Positions 54,352-63,272 are shown, numbered from the stretch's first letter. The stretch: 64,000 bases of DNA from Succinimonas sp045124755 (GCF_045124755.1 NZ_JBGVMK010000207.1), one strand, 5' to 3'. Notes: generated from the letters alone by a model not told the origin. Numbers and translations: made by a program.

Positions 54352-54559
54352 AGCCGGACAGAAAAAGAGCAGAGAAAGAGCTTAGGAGAGCAAAAGAGAC
54401 GGGATGAGAAAGCAACGTTAGCAGAAAAAACGTCTGAAAATGAGGCAAACGGAGAATGAGAGCAGGGGAGTCCGAGATCCGAGAATAGCGGAGTCCGCTG
54501 CCCTCCCCAAAGTTTCGTCTGCCTTTATCTTATCTTTTCCCTTCCCTTTCCTTTCCTTC

Positions 54560-55336
54560 TTAGAAGTGCTCCCAGCTTTTCCAGAGGAGGAGCACGCCGC
54601 TCAGAATCATAATGCTCTGGAACAGCTTCTTAATAAGCGCCGCATTCACCTTCTTGATGATCATGGTGCCGGCAAATCCCCCCAGAAAAGCCCCCAAGGT
54701 CAGCATAGGCACCCAGACCCAGTGGATCACGGCCACGGTTCCCAGAGTGAAGGCTCCGATAAAGTTCCATAAGAGGGCGATAAAGATCATGGAATGATGA
54801 ATCGCCTTTTTGATATCCTGCTTAAACCACATGACCAGCACCATGATGCCGATAAGTCCGGCCCCGGAGGAAAAGGATCCTGAAAGCATGCCGGTGAGGG
54901 CCACCAAAATACCTCCTAGGGCGTAATCCCGTCTTGTAAGCTCGGCTTCATGGTTTTCCAGACCGAAATTCTTTCTTCTTATGGAGTAGATCACCGAAGC
55001 TATGGTGATAATGCCCAGAATAAGCTCGGCGATCCAGTCGGCTACCAGGGTGACCAGGCAGGAACCCAGAGCCACTGCGGGACATCCGATGAAAATCATT
55101 TCCGCGGCAATGGTTCTGTTGATGCTTTTAAGCTCATGGTTTCGGGCATAGGATCCCAGGCCCAGAGCCACCACGGCTACCTTATGCGTGCCCAGAGCCT
55201 CGGTAAAGCCAAGTCCCAGAAAGATCAGCACGGGAAGCTGCACGAAGCCGGCGCCGCCCCCGGAGAGGGAGGCCAGGATATTGGCGATAAATCCGGTAAG
55301 AAAAAGGGTTATCTGTTCAATGACTGTCTGGAGCAT
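54560..55336 (-). CDS. TSUP (TauE/SafE) family permease
   Basis: A 258-residue membrane protein with eight predicted hydrophobic segments in two halves. The first half has ASLSGGGAGFVQLPVLIFLGL and the second GMLSGSFSSGAGLIGIMVLV, the duplicated glycine-rich motif of TSUP transporters. These move sulfite, sulfoacetate or other small organic anions; the substrate cannot be deduced. ATG 55336. Downstream of purD in the same direction but 165 bases away. Confidence 0.85.
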   Translation of the reverse strand: MLQTVIEQITLFLTGFIANILASLSGGGAGFVQLPVLIFLGLGFTEALGTHKVAVVALGLGSYARNHELKSINRTIAAEMIFIGCPAVALGSCLVTLVADWIAELILGIITIASVIYSIRRKNFGLENHEAELTRRDYALGGILVALTGMLSGSFSSGAGLIGIMVLVMWFKQDIKKAIHHSMIFIALLWNFIGAFTLGTVAVIHWVWVPMLTLGAFLGGFAGTMIIKKVNAALIKKLFQSIMILSGVLLLWKSWEHF

Positions 55337-55500
55337 ATGGTTCCTGCTATCTTCCTCCGTCGGTTTTGTCTCCCGGCGGGGCTTTCTTGCTGTGTATTGC
55401 TGCTGTTTATTGCTGCCATTTATTACTCATAGCGCCTGAAAAATAAAAGACAGCGCGAAGCTGTCTTTCTTAACGCGTTTGTTCTTCTTTGGCGTGCGGC

Positions 55501-56787
55501 TTACTTCTTCTCGCGGTTTATGGCCCGGTAGGCAATATCATGACGATAGAACATGCCGTCCCAGGAGATGGTTTTTGCTAAAGCATAGGCCTTTTCCTGA
55601 GCCTCGGATACGGTATTGCCGAGAGCAGTGGCGCACAATACCCGGCCGCCGTTGGTTACCACCTCGCCGTTTTCCATGCGGGTGCCGGCGTGGAAGATTT
55701 TGGCGTCTGCCGGAAGATCGGCATCAAGCCCGGTGATAACGTCTCCCTTCTTCGGCTTCACGGGATAGCCCTGAGCGGCCAGTACCACTCCCACCGCAGG
55801 ACGGGGATCATAGGCGGCATCGCCGTTTTCGAGTTCCCCGTTTACCGCCTTGAGGCAGAGCTCCGCAAGATCGCTCTTCATTCTCATCATAATGGGCTGG
55901 GTCTCGGGATCCCCGAAGCGGCAGTTAAACTCAATTACCTTAGGAGCTCCGGTACTGTCGATCATGAGACCGGCGTAGAGAAAGCCCACATATTTGCTGC
56001 CTTCTTCCTTCATGCCGTTAATGGTGGGGAAAATAATCTCGTCCATGACCCGCTGATAAACCTCGCGGGTTACCACCGGGGCGGGAGAGTAGGCTCCCAT
56101 GCCGCCGGTATTAAGGCCGGTATCGCCGTCCCCCACTCTCTTGTGATCCTGGCTGGTAGCCATGGGAACCACGTGATCTCCGTCGGTCATGACGATAAAG
56201 GAGGCTTCCTCGCCTTCCAGAAAATCTTCAATTACCACCCGGGATCCGGCAGCTCCGAAGGCATTCCCGGACAGCATGTCCCGGACGGCGTTTTCCGCAG
56301 TTTCCAGATCCATGGCCACGATAACGCCCTTGCCGGCGGCGAGGCCGTCAGCCTTTACCACCACGGGAGCCCCGTGGCTTCTGAGATATTCCAGAGCCGG
56401 TTCCGTTTCAGTGAAGGTCTTAAACTTAGCAGTGGGGATATGATGTCTTTCCAGAAAATCCTTGGTGAAGGACTTGGATCCCTCCAGCTGAGCGGCTGCT
56501 TTGGATGGTCCGAAGATTTTGAGGCCGGCTTCCGTGAAGACATCGGTGACGCCCATAACCAGCGGGGCTTCCGGCCCCACAATGGTGAGATCAATGGCGT
56601 TCTTAACGGCAAAGTCCCGGAGGGCGGTGATATCCTCGGCCCCGATGGCAACATTTTCAACCTTGTCTTCTTTTGCGGTGCCGGGATTGCCCGGAGCAAC
56701 AAACACCTTGCTTACCAGCGGGGATGCGGCTGTCTTCCAGGCCAGGGCATGCTCCCGGCCGCCGCTTCCGATAATTAAAACTTTCAT
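55501..56787 (-). CDS. purD: phosphoribosylamine-glycine ligase (GAR synthetase)
   Basis: A 428-residue ATP-grasp enzyme, the second step of purine synthesis (5-phosphoribosylamine plus glycine plus ATP). It opens MKVLIIGSGGREHALAWK. ATP-grasp marks are VVVKADGLAAGKGVIVA and FNCRFGDPETQPI; the glycine site has NTGGMGAYSP. Length equals E. coli PurD (429). Second gene of purH-purD, 61 bases after purH, with a terminator-like hairpin in the gap. Confidence 0.96.
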   Translation of the reverse strand: MKVLIIGSGGREHALAWKTAASPLVSKVFVAPGNPGTAKEDKVENVAIGAEDITALRDFAVKNAIDLTIVGPEAPLVMGVTDVFTEAGLKIFGPSKAAAQLEGSKSFTKDFLERHHIPTAKFKTFTETEPALEYLRSHGAPVVVKADGLAAGKGVIVAMDLETAENAVRDMLSGNAFGAAGSRVVIEDFLEGEEASFIVMTDGDHVVPMATSQDHKRVGDGDTGLNTGGMGAYSPAPVVTREVYQRVMDEIIFPTINGMKEEGSKYVGFLYAGLMIDSTGAPKVIEFNCRFGDPETQPIMMRMKSDLAELCLKAVNGELENGDAAYDPRPAVGVVLAAQGYPVKPKKGDVITGLDADLPADAKIFHAGTRMENGEVVTNGGRVLCATALGNTVSEAQEKAYALAKTISWDGMFYRHDIAYRAINREKK

Positions 56788-56805
56788 ATTAGTATCCTGT
56801 GCTGA

Positions 56806-56834
56806 AATAAAAAGGGAGAGATCTGGTCTCTCCC
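56806..56834 (-). terminator. terminator/attenuator hairpin between purH and purD
   Basis: On the minus strand GGGAGAGA CCAGA TCTCTCCC is followed by TTTTTATTT, a good intrinsic terminator placed inside the operon. Confidence 0.7.
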
Positions 56835-56848
56835 TCCGTTGTTAAAGA

Positions 56849-58441
56849 TTAGTGTCTGAAATGACGGATGTCGGTGAATACCATGGCCATGCCGTATTCA
56901 TCGCAGGCGTCAATGCTTTCCTGATCGCGAATGGATCCCCCCGGCTGAATGATGCAGGTAATGCCGGCCTTGTGGGCGGCGTCAACGCTGTCGCGGAACG
57001 GGAAGAAGGCATCGGAGGCCAGTACGGAACCGGCGACTGAGAGTCCTTCGCGTTCTGCCTTGGTTACGGCGATCTCAGCGGAAAATACCCGGCTCATCTG
57101 ACCGCAGCCTACGCCGATGGTCATTCTGTCTCTGGTGTAGACGATGGCATTGGACTTGGTGTACTTAACCACGTTCCAGGCGAACAGGAGCTCATCCATC
57201 TCATCCTGGGTGGGGGCTCTCTTGGTAACCACCTTGAGCTTGTCCTTGTCATAAGTAGCGATATCGGTGTCCTGCACCAGAAGACCGCCGGTGACCCGCT
57301 TGTATTCCAGAGCCGGAATTCTCTTTTCCCAGAAGCCGCATTCCAGAAGTCTGATGCCCTTCTTGGCGGATACCACCTCTCTCGCGGCATCGGAAACCTT
57401 GGGAGCGATGATTACCTCGCAGAACTGATTGGCCAGAATTTTAGCGGCGGTCTTTTCGTCAAGCTCTCTGTTGAAGGCGATAATGCCCCCGAAAGCGGAG
57501 GTAGGATCGGTCTTAAAGGCCTTTTCGTAGGCTTCCAGAATGTCCTTCCCGAGAGCCACGCCGCAGGGATTGGCATGCTTCACGATAACGCAGGCCGGTT
57601 CGGCAAATTCCTTGCAGCATTCCAGGGCGGCATCGGTGTCGGAAATGTTGTTGAAGGAGAGCTCCTTGCCGTTAAGCTGCACGGCGGTGGAAATGCTGGC
57701 GTTCTTATAATCCTTCTCCACGTAGAAGGCAGCGGCCTGATGGCCGTTTTCGCCATAGCGGAGCTCCTGCTTCTTGATAAACTGGGCATTAAAGGTGCGG
57801 GGGAACTTAGGGGCTTCAGAGCTTTCATTCTTAATGCCGTACTGGGGTACCTTGGTGCCGAAGTAATTGGCGATCATGCCGTCATAGGCGGCGGTATGCT
57901 CGAAGGCGGCGATGGAAAGGTCAAAACGGGTTTCCCAGGTGAGGGAGCCCGCATTGGCATCCATTTCGCTGATAACGCGGCCGTAATCGGAGGCGTTAAC
58001 CACAATGGCCACATCCTTGAAGTTCTTGGCGGCGCTTCTTACCATGGTAGGCCCGCCGATGTCGATGTTTTCGATTGCGGTTTCCAGAGTGCAGTCCGGC
58101 TTGGCCACGGTGGCGGCAAAGGGATAGAGGTTTACGCAGACGAGATCGATGGGCTTAATGTCATGTTCGGCCATTACCGCATCGTCAATGCCTCTCCGGC
58201 CCAGAATGCCGCCGTGCACCTTGGGATGCAGGGTTTTGACGCGGCCTCCCATCATTTCGGGAAATCCGGTGTAGTCGCTGACTTCGGTAACCTTGATTCC
58301 TGATTCACTAAGCAGCTTTGCAGTGCCGCCGGTGGAAAGAATATCAACTCCGCGTTCCTGAAGAGCGCGGGCAAAATCGACAACTCCGCTCTTATCAGAT
58401 ACGCTGATGAGCGCTCTGCGGATGGGACGTGCGTTATCCAT
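56849..58441 (-). CDS. purH: bifunctional AICAR formyltransferase/IMP cyclohydrolase
   Basis: A 530-residue enzyme for the last two steps to IMP; E. coli has 529. It starts at ATG 58441 (MDNARPIRRALISVSDKSG) with AGAGG upstream; the frame is open to 58468. The N-terminal MGS-like cyclohydrolase domain (1-195) has STGGTAKLL and GGRVKTLHPKVHGG. The transferase domain has QELRYGENGHQAA, KHANPCGVA and the C-terminal GSIRDQESIDACDEYG. Divergent from hup. Confidence 0.96.
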   Translation of the reverse strand: MDNARPIRRALISVSDKSGVVDFARALQERGVDILSTGGTAKLLSESGIKVTEVSDYTGFPEMMGGRVKTLHPKVHGGILGRRGIDDAVMAEHDIKPIDLVCVNLYPFAATVAKPDCTLETAIENIDIGGPTMVRSAAKNFKDVAIVVNASDYGRVISEMDANAGSLTWETRFDLSIAAFEHTAAYDGMIANYFGTKVPQYGIKNESSEAPKFPRTFNAQFIKKQELRYGENGHQAAAFYVEKDYKNASISTAVQLNGKELSFNNISDTDAALECCKEFAEPACVIVKHANPCGVALGKDILEAYEKAFKTDPTSAFGGIIAFNRELDEKTAAKILANQFCEVIIAPKVSDAAREVVSAKKGIRLLECGFWEKRIPALEYKRVTGGLLVQDTDIATYDKDKLKVVTKRAPTQDEMDELLFAWNVVKYTKSNAIVYTRDRMTIGVGCGQMSRVFSAEIAVTKAEREGLSVAGSVLASDAFFPFRDSVDAAHKAGITCIIQPGGSIRDQESIDACDEYGMAMVFTDIRHFRH

Positions 58442-58635
58442 TAAATCGAACCTCTGACAAGTGTTCACGGGGCTTCATAACCCCGGGGGGATTTTTACTG
58501 ATGCTTCTGAGCGGCAGATCCGGACTCTTCCGTACTCTCTTTAGAAAGTGTTTGAAAGCGGGGACTGCCGGGTGTTTTCCGGGGAAACCTTTAAGGTTCC
58601 GGACTTCAGGAATTTTACCACAATGTAATGACGGT

Positions 58636-58660
58636 TTAAAACGTGATCTTTGTTACACAT
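58636..58660. promoter_or_regulatory. weak CRP-like site between purH and hup
   Basis: CGTGA (58642-58646), six bases, TTACA (58653-58657), with AAA before: two mismatches to TGTGA-N6-TCACA. It lies in the shared divergent promoter region. No PurR-type operator was recognised. Confidence 0.3.
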
Positions 58661-58784
58661 CGGCAAAATACTGAATGGCATTATCGTGCGGCAATTGAAA
58701 TTTCGTTGTTTTTTTTCAGCCGATTGGTTATTTTTACTCGTGAGGGTGGTACCTGTAATAACTATACATAAAGGAATGACAATA

Positions 58785-59075
58785 ATGAAAAAGTCGGGAT
58801 TGATTGATGCCGTTGCTGAAAAGACCGGCATGAAAAAGAGCGATGCTCATGATGCAGTGGAGGCGTTCATTAAGGCTGTGCAGACGTCTCTGGTGGAGGG
58901 GGACAGCGTGAGCCTGGTGGGTTTCGGCACCTTCAAGCTCAATTACAGAGCTCCGCGGCAGGGCAGAAATCCGAAGACCAATGAGCCGGTTGAAATTCCT
59001 GCCTGCAACGTGCCGTCCTTTACCGCCGGCAAGAGCTTCAGAGAAGCGGTTAACAACGGTCAGGACATTAAGTAG
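58785..59075 (+). CDS. hup: HU-family DNA-binding protein
   Basis: A 96-residue histone-like nucleoid protein that bends DNA. Start at ATG 58785 (MKKSGLIDAVAEKTGMKKSD), with AAGGA 9 bases upstream. The DNA-binding arm has LVGFGTFKLNYRAPRQGRNPKT. Slightly longer than the 90-residue E. coli HU. It sits next to purH as hupA does in E. coli, hence orthology is likely. Confidence 0.93.
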   Translation: MKKSGLIDAVAEKTGMKKSDAHDAVEAFIKAVQTSLVEGDSVSLVGFGTFKLNYRAPRQGRNPKTNEPVEIPACNVPSFTAGKSFREAVNNGQDIK

Positions 59076-59744
59076 CGCCGCTGTGTTTTGCTGAACTCTT
59101 GGCAGAATGATTAACAGAATGACTCCGGAGTAACAAGCAGAGTGAGACTGCCAGCAGAATGACTAATTGACGATTTATTAAAACGATACCAGTCAGAATG
59201 CCATGATGAATTTCATGGCTTTCTTGTTTTTGCGGTGATGGTTTGCAAGAGCGCTGTCAGTTTTGCCTGAGTGTTTTCGTTAACGGTGCCAGCGCTGTAT
59301 CCGGGGAACCGGTGATCTCGTTTTGACATTCATTCGTAGTTATGGAAAAGAACCTTTGATTTCTAAATGAGCGAGAAGATGATCCTGATAATGCTTTATA
59401 ACTGATCTTGTGGTCTGGCGGTTGATATGATCCGTAAAATTAAGCTGGCCGGTGAAATTTAGTCGGATAGACAGCCAATACCTAATCCCAATATGGTGGT
59501 CAGCAGTGATGCTGAGAAGGCTGCTTTTCTCAGTTGTTTCAAGGTCTTTGTTCGTGTAAAGTTCATGAATGGCTTGATGGCGCTGAAATCCGTGAATCCA
59601 TATGCGAGCAATAACGGAAGGCGGCAAAAGGTGTTTTCGGAGCAAAGCTGCTTTCGATTTCCGTTATATGAATATGCAGTATAATGGAAGGCGCACTGAA
59701 GTGTTTCGTCAGCGTTACAGGGTAATTATGCATGATAAGGAATT
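59076..59744. other. non-coding stretch with a decayed Rpn tail copy
   Basis: At 59095-59165 the motif CAGAATGACT(A/C) recurs. At 59196-59225 GATGAATTTCATGGCTTTCTTG matches the Rpn tail ORF (19769 on), with two substitutions in 22 bases. At 59270-59312 GTTTTCGTTAACGGTGCC then GCGCTGTATCCGGGGA matches the 3' flank of the Rpn gene (19600-19635). The coding part between them is mostly deleted. No intact gene in the interval. Confidence 0.55.
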
Positions 59745-60092
59745 ATGATGTTTGATACTGACAGAGAATTGCTTAAGCAAATTCTGCTGGGCGAGGATTC
59801 CAGTCTTGCATTAAAGGATGCGCGTTTTAACGGTAACAGCGTATCCTCACCGAATAACCGCAGCATGGCAGATGAACTGGCAGCTATGGGTAACTCGTTC
59901 GGCGGCGTATTCGTATTGGGAGTTGACGGCAAGTCAAAAATGATTACCGGTATCCTTTTATAACGGATCGCCATGGGGTAGGTGTACCTGTTATTATAAA
60001 GGACAGTGTTGCTTTATCCGGGATTGCTCCGGGTATCAGCCATTTAATAATTCGGAACTGCTGCTGACAATTTATGCAGCAGCTTAAGACTT
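59745..60092 (+). pseudogene. Schlafen/AlbA_2-type ATP-binding protein, front fragment
   Basis: The frame from 59748 gives ELLKQILLGEDSSLALKDAR, then SMADELAAMGNSFGGVFVLG, the AlbA_2 domain start of predicted transcriptional regulators. It stops at 59963. Other frames continue the family: VPVIIKDSVALSG at about 59980 and NSELLLTIYAA at 60050-60085. At least one stop and one shift, and the ATPase half is missing. A matching back half is found as a wreck at 40.6-41.2 kb. Confidence 0.65.
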
Positions 60093-60165
60093 AGAATTTG
60101 TTGTTGAAAATGGTTGATTGGAAGAGTTTGGTTTTTGACTGATATAAATCTATCTAAAAGGATGT

Positions 60166-60354
60166 ATGATCTATCTCAAAAAAGTATTTGTACAAGATTG
60201 CAAATATTTTGTAAATGAACAAATTAATACACAAGCACCAATAAGTGAAAATATTCAAATACCTGAATTTGTTCAGCGAAATGATTTTGTACTAAATAGA
60301 GATGTTTCATTAATGATTGATGTCAATATCAAAGACTCTTGCATTAATAATTGA
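60166..60354 (+). CDS. short hypothetical ORF
   Basis: 62 residues, AT-rich, beginning MIYLKKVFVQDCKYFVNEQI. AAAGGATG before the ATG could be a ribosome site. No domain, signal or homology recognised; may be a remnant. Confidence 0.3.
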   Translation: MIYLKKVFVQDCKYFVNEQINTQAPISENIQIPEFVQRNDFVLNRDVSLMIDVNIKDSCINN

Positions 60355-60443
60355 ATGGCTTTTGATATTCTAAATATATATTTTATCCTGCATGAGATTT
60401 TTACGATTATTTATACATCCATTGATAAATGGAAAGGAAAACT

Positions 60444-60800
60444 ATGTATACAGGAAATGTGATTGTTGCCGGAACAGGGATGACTAACTGTGTCAAGCCT
60501 GATTATATGAGTACAATGACAATATCACCATCATCAATAATGGAGTGTCAATTTACTGGTATTGAAACCTGTTTAGAAATTGATGATAATTTTTCATTAT
60601 CGGCATCATATTCTAATGATTATTTTTTATGTTTAACATCGGAAATATTTGATAATGATAACATGGAAGATGCTGATATTGCTGACAGTATTAACTATAT
60701 TGCCAAGGTAAATAAGACAGTTCCAGTTACATTAGAAGCAGTGTCAGTACAAAAATTTATACCGTCGATTGAATTAGAGGAAGTGTTTGAGGATTATTAA
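60444..60800 (+). CDS. hypothetical protein paired with a decayed QGDI-type gene
   Basis: 118 residues from ATG 60444 with GGAAAGGA 7 bases upstream, a good ribosome site. It begins MYTGNVIVAGTGMTNCVKPD and ends in an acidic tail (ELEEVFEDY). Soluble, AT-rich codons. Its stop overlaps the next start (TAATG at 60798), so it was translationally coupled to the gene that follows. No family recognised. Confidence 0.5.
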   Translation: MYTGNVIVAGTGMTNCVKPDYMSTMTISPSSIMECQFTGIETCLEIDDNFSLSASYSNDYFLCLTSEIFDNDNMEDADIADSINYIAKVNKTVPVTLEAVSVQKFIPSIELEEVFEDY

Positions 60801-61322
60801 TGGACCGTCCTTGTTATTCTTTGTTAAAAATGAAGACAGGGTAACCCAAGGTGATATTATCAAAAATTGTCCCGTTGCTCGTCTTGTGACAGATATTAAA
60901 GTTATATATCCTGGGGACGGTATAAAGCTGGCTTCAATTGACTATATGGATGGTGTAGTTAACTCAAGCATGTGATATTGCGAATAAGAAGGTTAAAGAT
61001 ATTATGCAATATCAGAAAATTTAGTGAATATAAAAACGATTGTTCGAGTGAAGGAATGAATGAAAAAAGTTCGATAACAATATGCGATCTATTTTGAAAG
61101 ATCAGTAATATGCATTTTACTTATTTAATAATTACAGTTCGAACGAATTCACTGATGACTATTATGTTGTTTATTTTAAGGATGTGTTCTCAGTTCCATT
61201 AGAGATTTTAAAAAATGTTGCTTTATAATTGTTATAGATTAAGACTAAATACTCCTTACAGAGAGCATTTGGCACAAGCTTTTGCTAGATTTTTTATGAG
61301 GCTGGGTTTGCCTCAAATATAA
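60800..61322 (+). pseudogene. decayed QGDI...QACD...REHL family gene
   Basis: ATG 60800 opens MDRPCYSLLK, then a missing A in an A-run at 60826-60830 shifts the frame to EDRVTQGDIIKNCPVARL. A second shift near 60957 would give VVLTQACDIANKKVKDIM instead of stopping at 60975. At 61240-61322 the typical end TPYREHLAQAFARFFMRLGL is readable. These pieces match a widespread unnamed family found beside defence-type genes. Clearly broken. Confidence 0.55.
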
Positions 61323-61466
61323 AACACTTTTGTAATTCGAATGAATAAATAAGTAATTTTAAAAGGTTTGCTTTATCGAACTAAGTGCTAAGTCTGCTTT
61401 TTGCGCTGGGTTTATATATTTTGTTGAATAAATGATAGTGATTAATTTATTTCTCTAAGGTTAATT
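60976..61466 (+). other. AT-rich leader of the ATPase-nuclease pair
   Basis: Apart from the pseudogene tail, the last 140 bases before 61467 hold no gene and probably the promoter. TTGAATAAATGATAGTG at 61422-61438 is a possible promoter element. CTAAGG at 61455-61460 is a weak ribosome site. Confidence 0.4.
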
Positions 61467-62633
61467 ATGAGAGAGTCGATTTTTATAAAAAATCTCGGGC
61501 CTATCCAGGAAGTTAATCTCCCCGATATTAAACAGATGACTGTTTTAGTAGGAAAATCTGCTACTGGTAAAAGCGCTGTTATGAAAGCATTGGCGATGAT
61601 GCGATACATTTTTAAAAGAGAGAATATTAAGCAATATTTGAAGCATTCTAATATTAAACGATCTCCTATTCGAACAGTTTTTAAAAATGTAAGCAAACTA
61701 GGTGCGTTGATTTCTGCGAATACGGAAATAGTTTATAACGTTGAAATAAATTCTTATATATATACTGTTACATGTAAAAATAAAAAAATTATTGCTTCTG
61801 CACCAATTAGAAAAGAGGATTTGGTGTTTTTTAAAGGATCATACATTTGTGAATCAAGATCGATTATACCTTCTTTGCTTGAAAGATTAAGCAGCAGGAA
61901 TATAAAATTGGGATTTTATGAAGAGGAAACTTTAAACGATTTTGATGATGCAACTTATAATACTGAAGGATATAATATTGATTTTTTGCATTTAAAATTA
62001 AAGATAAAGAACTCCGCTAATATAGGAAAAATGTATTTTATTGTGGATAGTGATAAGTCAGAGATTAAAATACAGGATTCTTCTTCCGGAATTCAAAACG
62101 CTACACCTGTCATTGCAATTATTAATTATTTCGCAGGTGAAAATTTTTCTTTTAAGGATGCGTTTAGACGATCTGTTCTTTATTATCTAATGGACTCTAA
62201 CAATTTAAATGCATTCAAAGCGGTGAGGGAGATTGATGAACTGAAAAAAGTTATTCATATACATTTGGAAGAACCTGAATTAAGTTTAGATCCCATCGCT
62301 CAAATGGGGATGTTGGAAGATCTGACAAAGGTAACTTTCGATTATCATAGTTCGGACAGAGATTATAATTTAATTATGGCAACTCACAGTCCGTATATTA
62401 TTAATTATCTTAATGTTCTGATAGAACGTTTTAATCATCCTGATGCTAGTGCTGCAAAAGCAAATATTAATCCAGAGAAATTGGCTGTGTACAAAATCGA
62501 AAATGGCAAAGCTGAGAGTCTTTTAGTTCATGATAATGATCAATTTTTTGTAGATACCAATTGGTTTTCTGAGCCTATGAATACGATATATGGAGAATAT
62601 GAAAATTTATTAGAGCCTTATCATGAGGAATGA
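61467..62633 (+). CDS. AAA/ABC-type ATPase, putative defence system component
   Basis: A 388-residue SMC/OLD-like ATPase. It opens IFIKNLGPIQEVNLPDIK, the usual first strands. Walker A is GKSATGKS at 29-36, the ABC signature SSSGI at 205-209, Walker B HLEEPELSLDP with E268/E269, and the H-loop ATHSPYI with H307. Between Walker A and the signature only about 170 residues are present, so there is no long coiled coil. There is no Toprim nuclease domain at the C-terminus, unlike OLD proteins. The gene overlaps the next by 11 bases. Strongly AT-rich, unlike the core. Probably senses infection and controls the partner's nuclease activity. Confidence 0.8.
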   Translation: MRESIFIKNLGPIQEVNLPDIKQMTVLVGKSATGKSAVMKALAMMRYIFKRENIKQYLKHSNIKRSPIRTVFKNVSKLGALISANTEIVYNVEINSYIYTVTCKNKKIIASAPIRKEDLVFFKGSYICESRSIIPSLLERLSSRNIKLGFYEEETLNDFDDATYNTEGYNIDFLHLKLKIKNSANIGKMYFIVDSDKSEIKIQDSSSGIQNATPVIAIINYFAGENFSFKDAFRRSVLYYLMDSNNLNAFKAVREIDELKKVIHIHLEEPELSLDPIAQMGMLEDLTKVTFDYHSSDRDYNLIMATHSPYIINYLNVLIERFNHPDASAAKANINPEKLAVYKIENGKAESLLVHDNDQFFVDTNWFSEPMNTIYGEYENLLEPYHEE

Positions 62634-63222
62634 ATTAAAGATGTTGTCAGCCGATTTTAATAAGTTGTTGTTAAAATTTCCAAATGGTGAAAAATTCATA
62701 GGAACGATCCCAAACGGACGTTTTTATTTGGTTGATTATAAAATTAATCCCAGGATGGTGTCAATCAGTTCTGGTAATATTATTATCAGGAACAATACAG
62801 GCACACTGCTGTCGATAGTTGCTTTTGATGAGTTTGTTACATCCAACAAAAAGAGTCCTTCGGGATGTGATTATTTAATCTCTAAAAGTGATAGTTCTGA
62901 TTTTTTTGTATTATGTGAACTGAAGGATATTAGAATTGATTATTTGCAGAAAACAAATGATGCTGCTATGAATCAGCTGATAAATAGTTTTGATATGTTA
63001 TCATCATTTGGTATTGTTGGTAATTATAATTATATTTTTGGAATTATGGGTGTTAAGTTAAAGAACTCAAATAGCAGTATAAAGCGTTCTTATAAATCAT
63101 TTATGCAGTATTCCTATAGAGTTCCCCAAAAAGTAAAAACATTACTGAAAAATCACGGATTTACAGATGTCTTTACAAATTTTCGTGTGAGTAATGATAT
63201 TCCTTTTGTTTTTAGTTTATAA
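62623..63222 (+). CDS. small putative PD-(D/E)XK-like nuclease partner of the ATPase
   Basis: A 199-residue protein from ATG 62623, inside the end of the ATPase gene; ATG 62641, preceded by GAGGAA, is an alternative giving 193 residues. The visible signature is D83 in SGCDYLIS, 16 residues later E99-L-K101 in VLCELKD, the D...E-x-K spacing of PD-(D/E)XK nucleases. A helix with Gln (NQLINSF) follows, as in many of them. No named family recognised. The overlap and shared AT-rich composition indicate a two-gene unit. Confidence 0.6.
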   Translation: MRNELKMLSADFNKLLLKFPNGEKFIGTIPNGRFYLVDYKINPRMVSISSGNIIIRNNTGTLLSIVAFDEFVTSNKKSPSGCDYLISKSDSSDFFVLCELKDIRIDYLQKTNDAAMNQLINSFDMLSSFGIVGNYNYIFGIMGVKLKNSNSSIKRSYKSFMQYSYRVPQKVKTLLKNHGFTDVFTNFRVSNDIPFVFSL

Positions 63223-63272
63223 AATAGTAGTATGTCAATAAACGGCTTCCTTTCAAGTACTTTTTTCTGACA

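Noticed and set aside
58579..58596. PurR-type operator at the GGAAACCTTTAAGGTTCC near-palindrome upstream of purH
   Set aside because: It lacks the ACGCAAACGTTTNCGT core, so it was not called.
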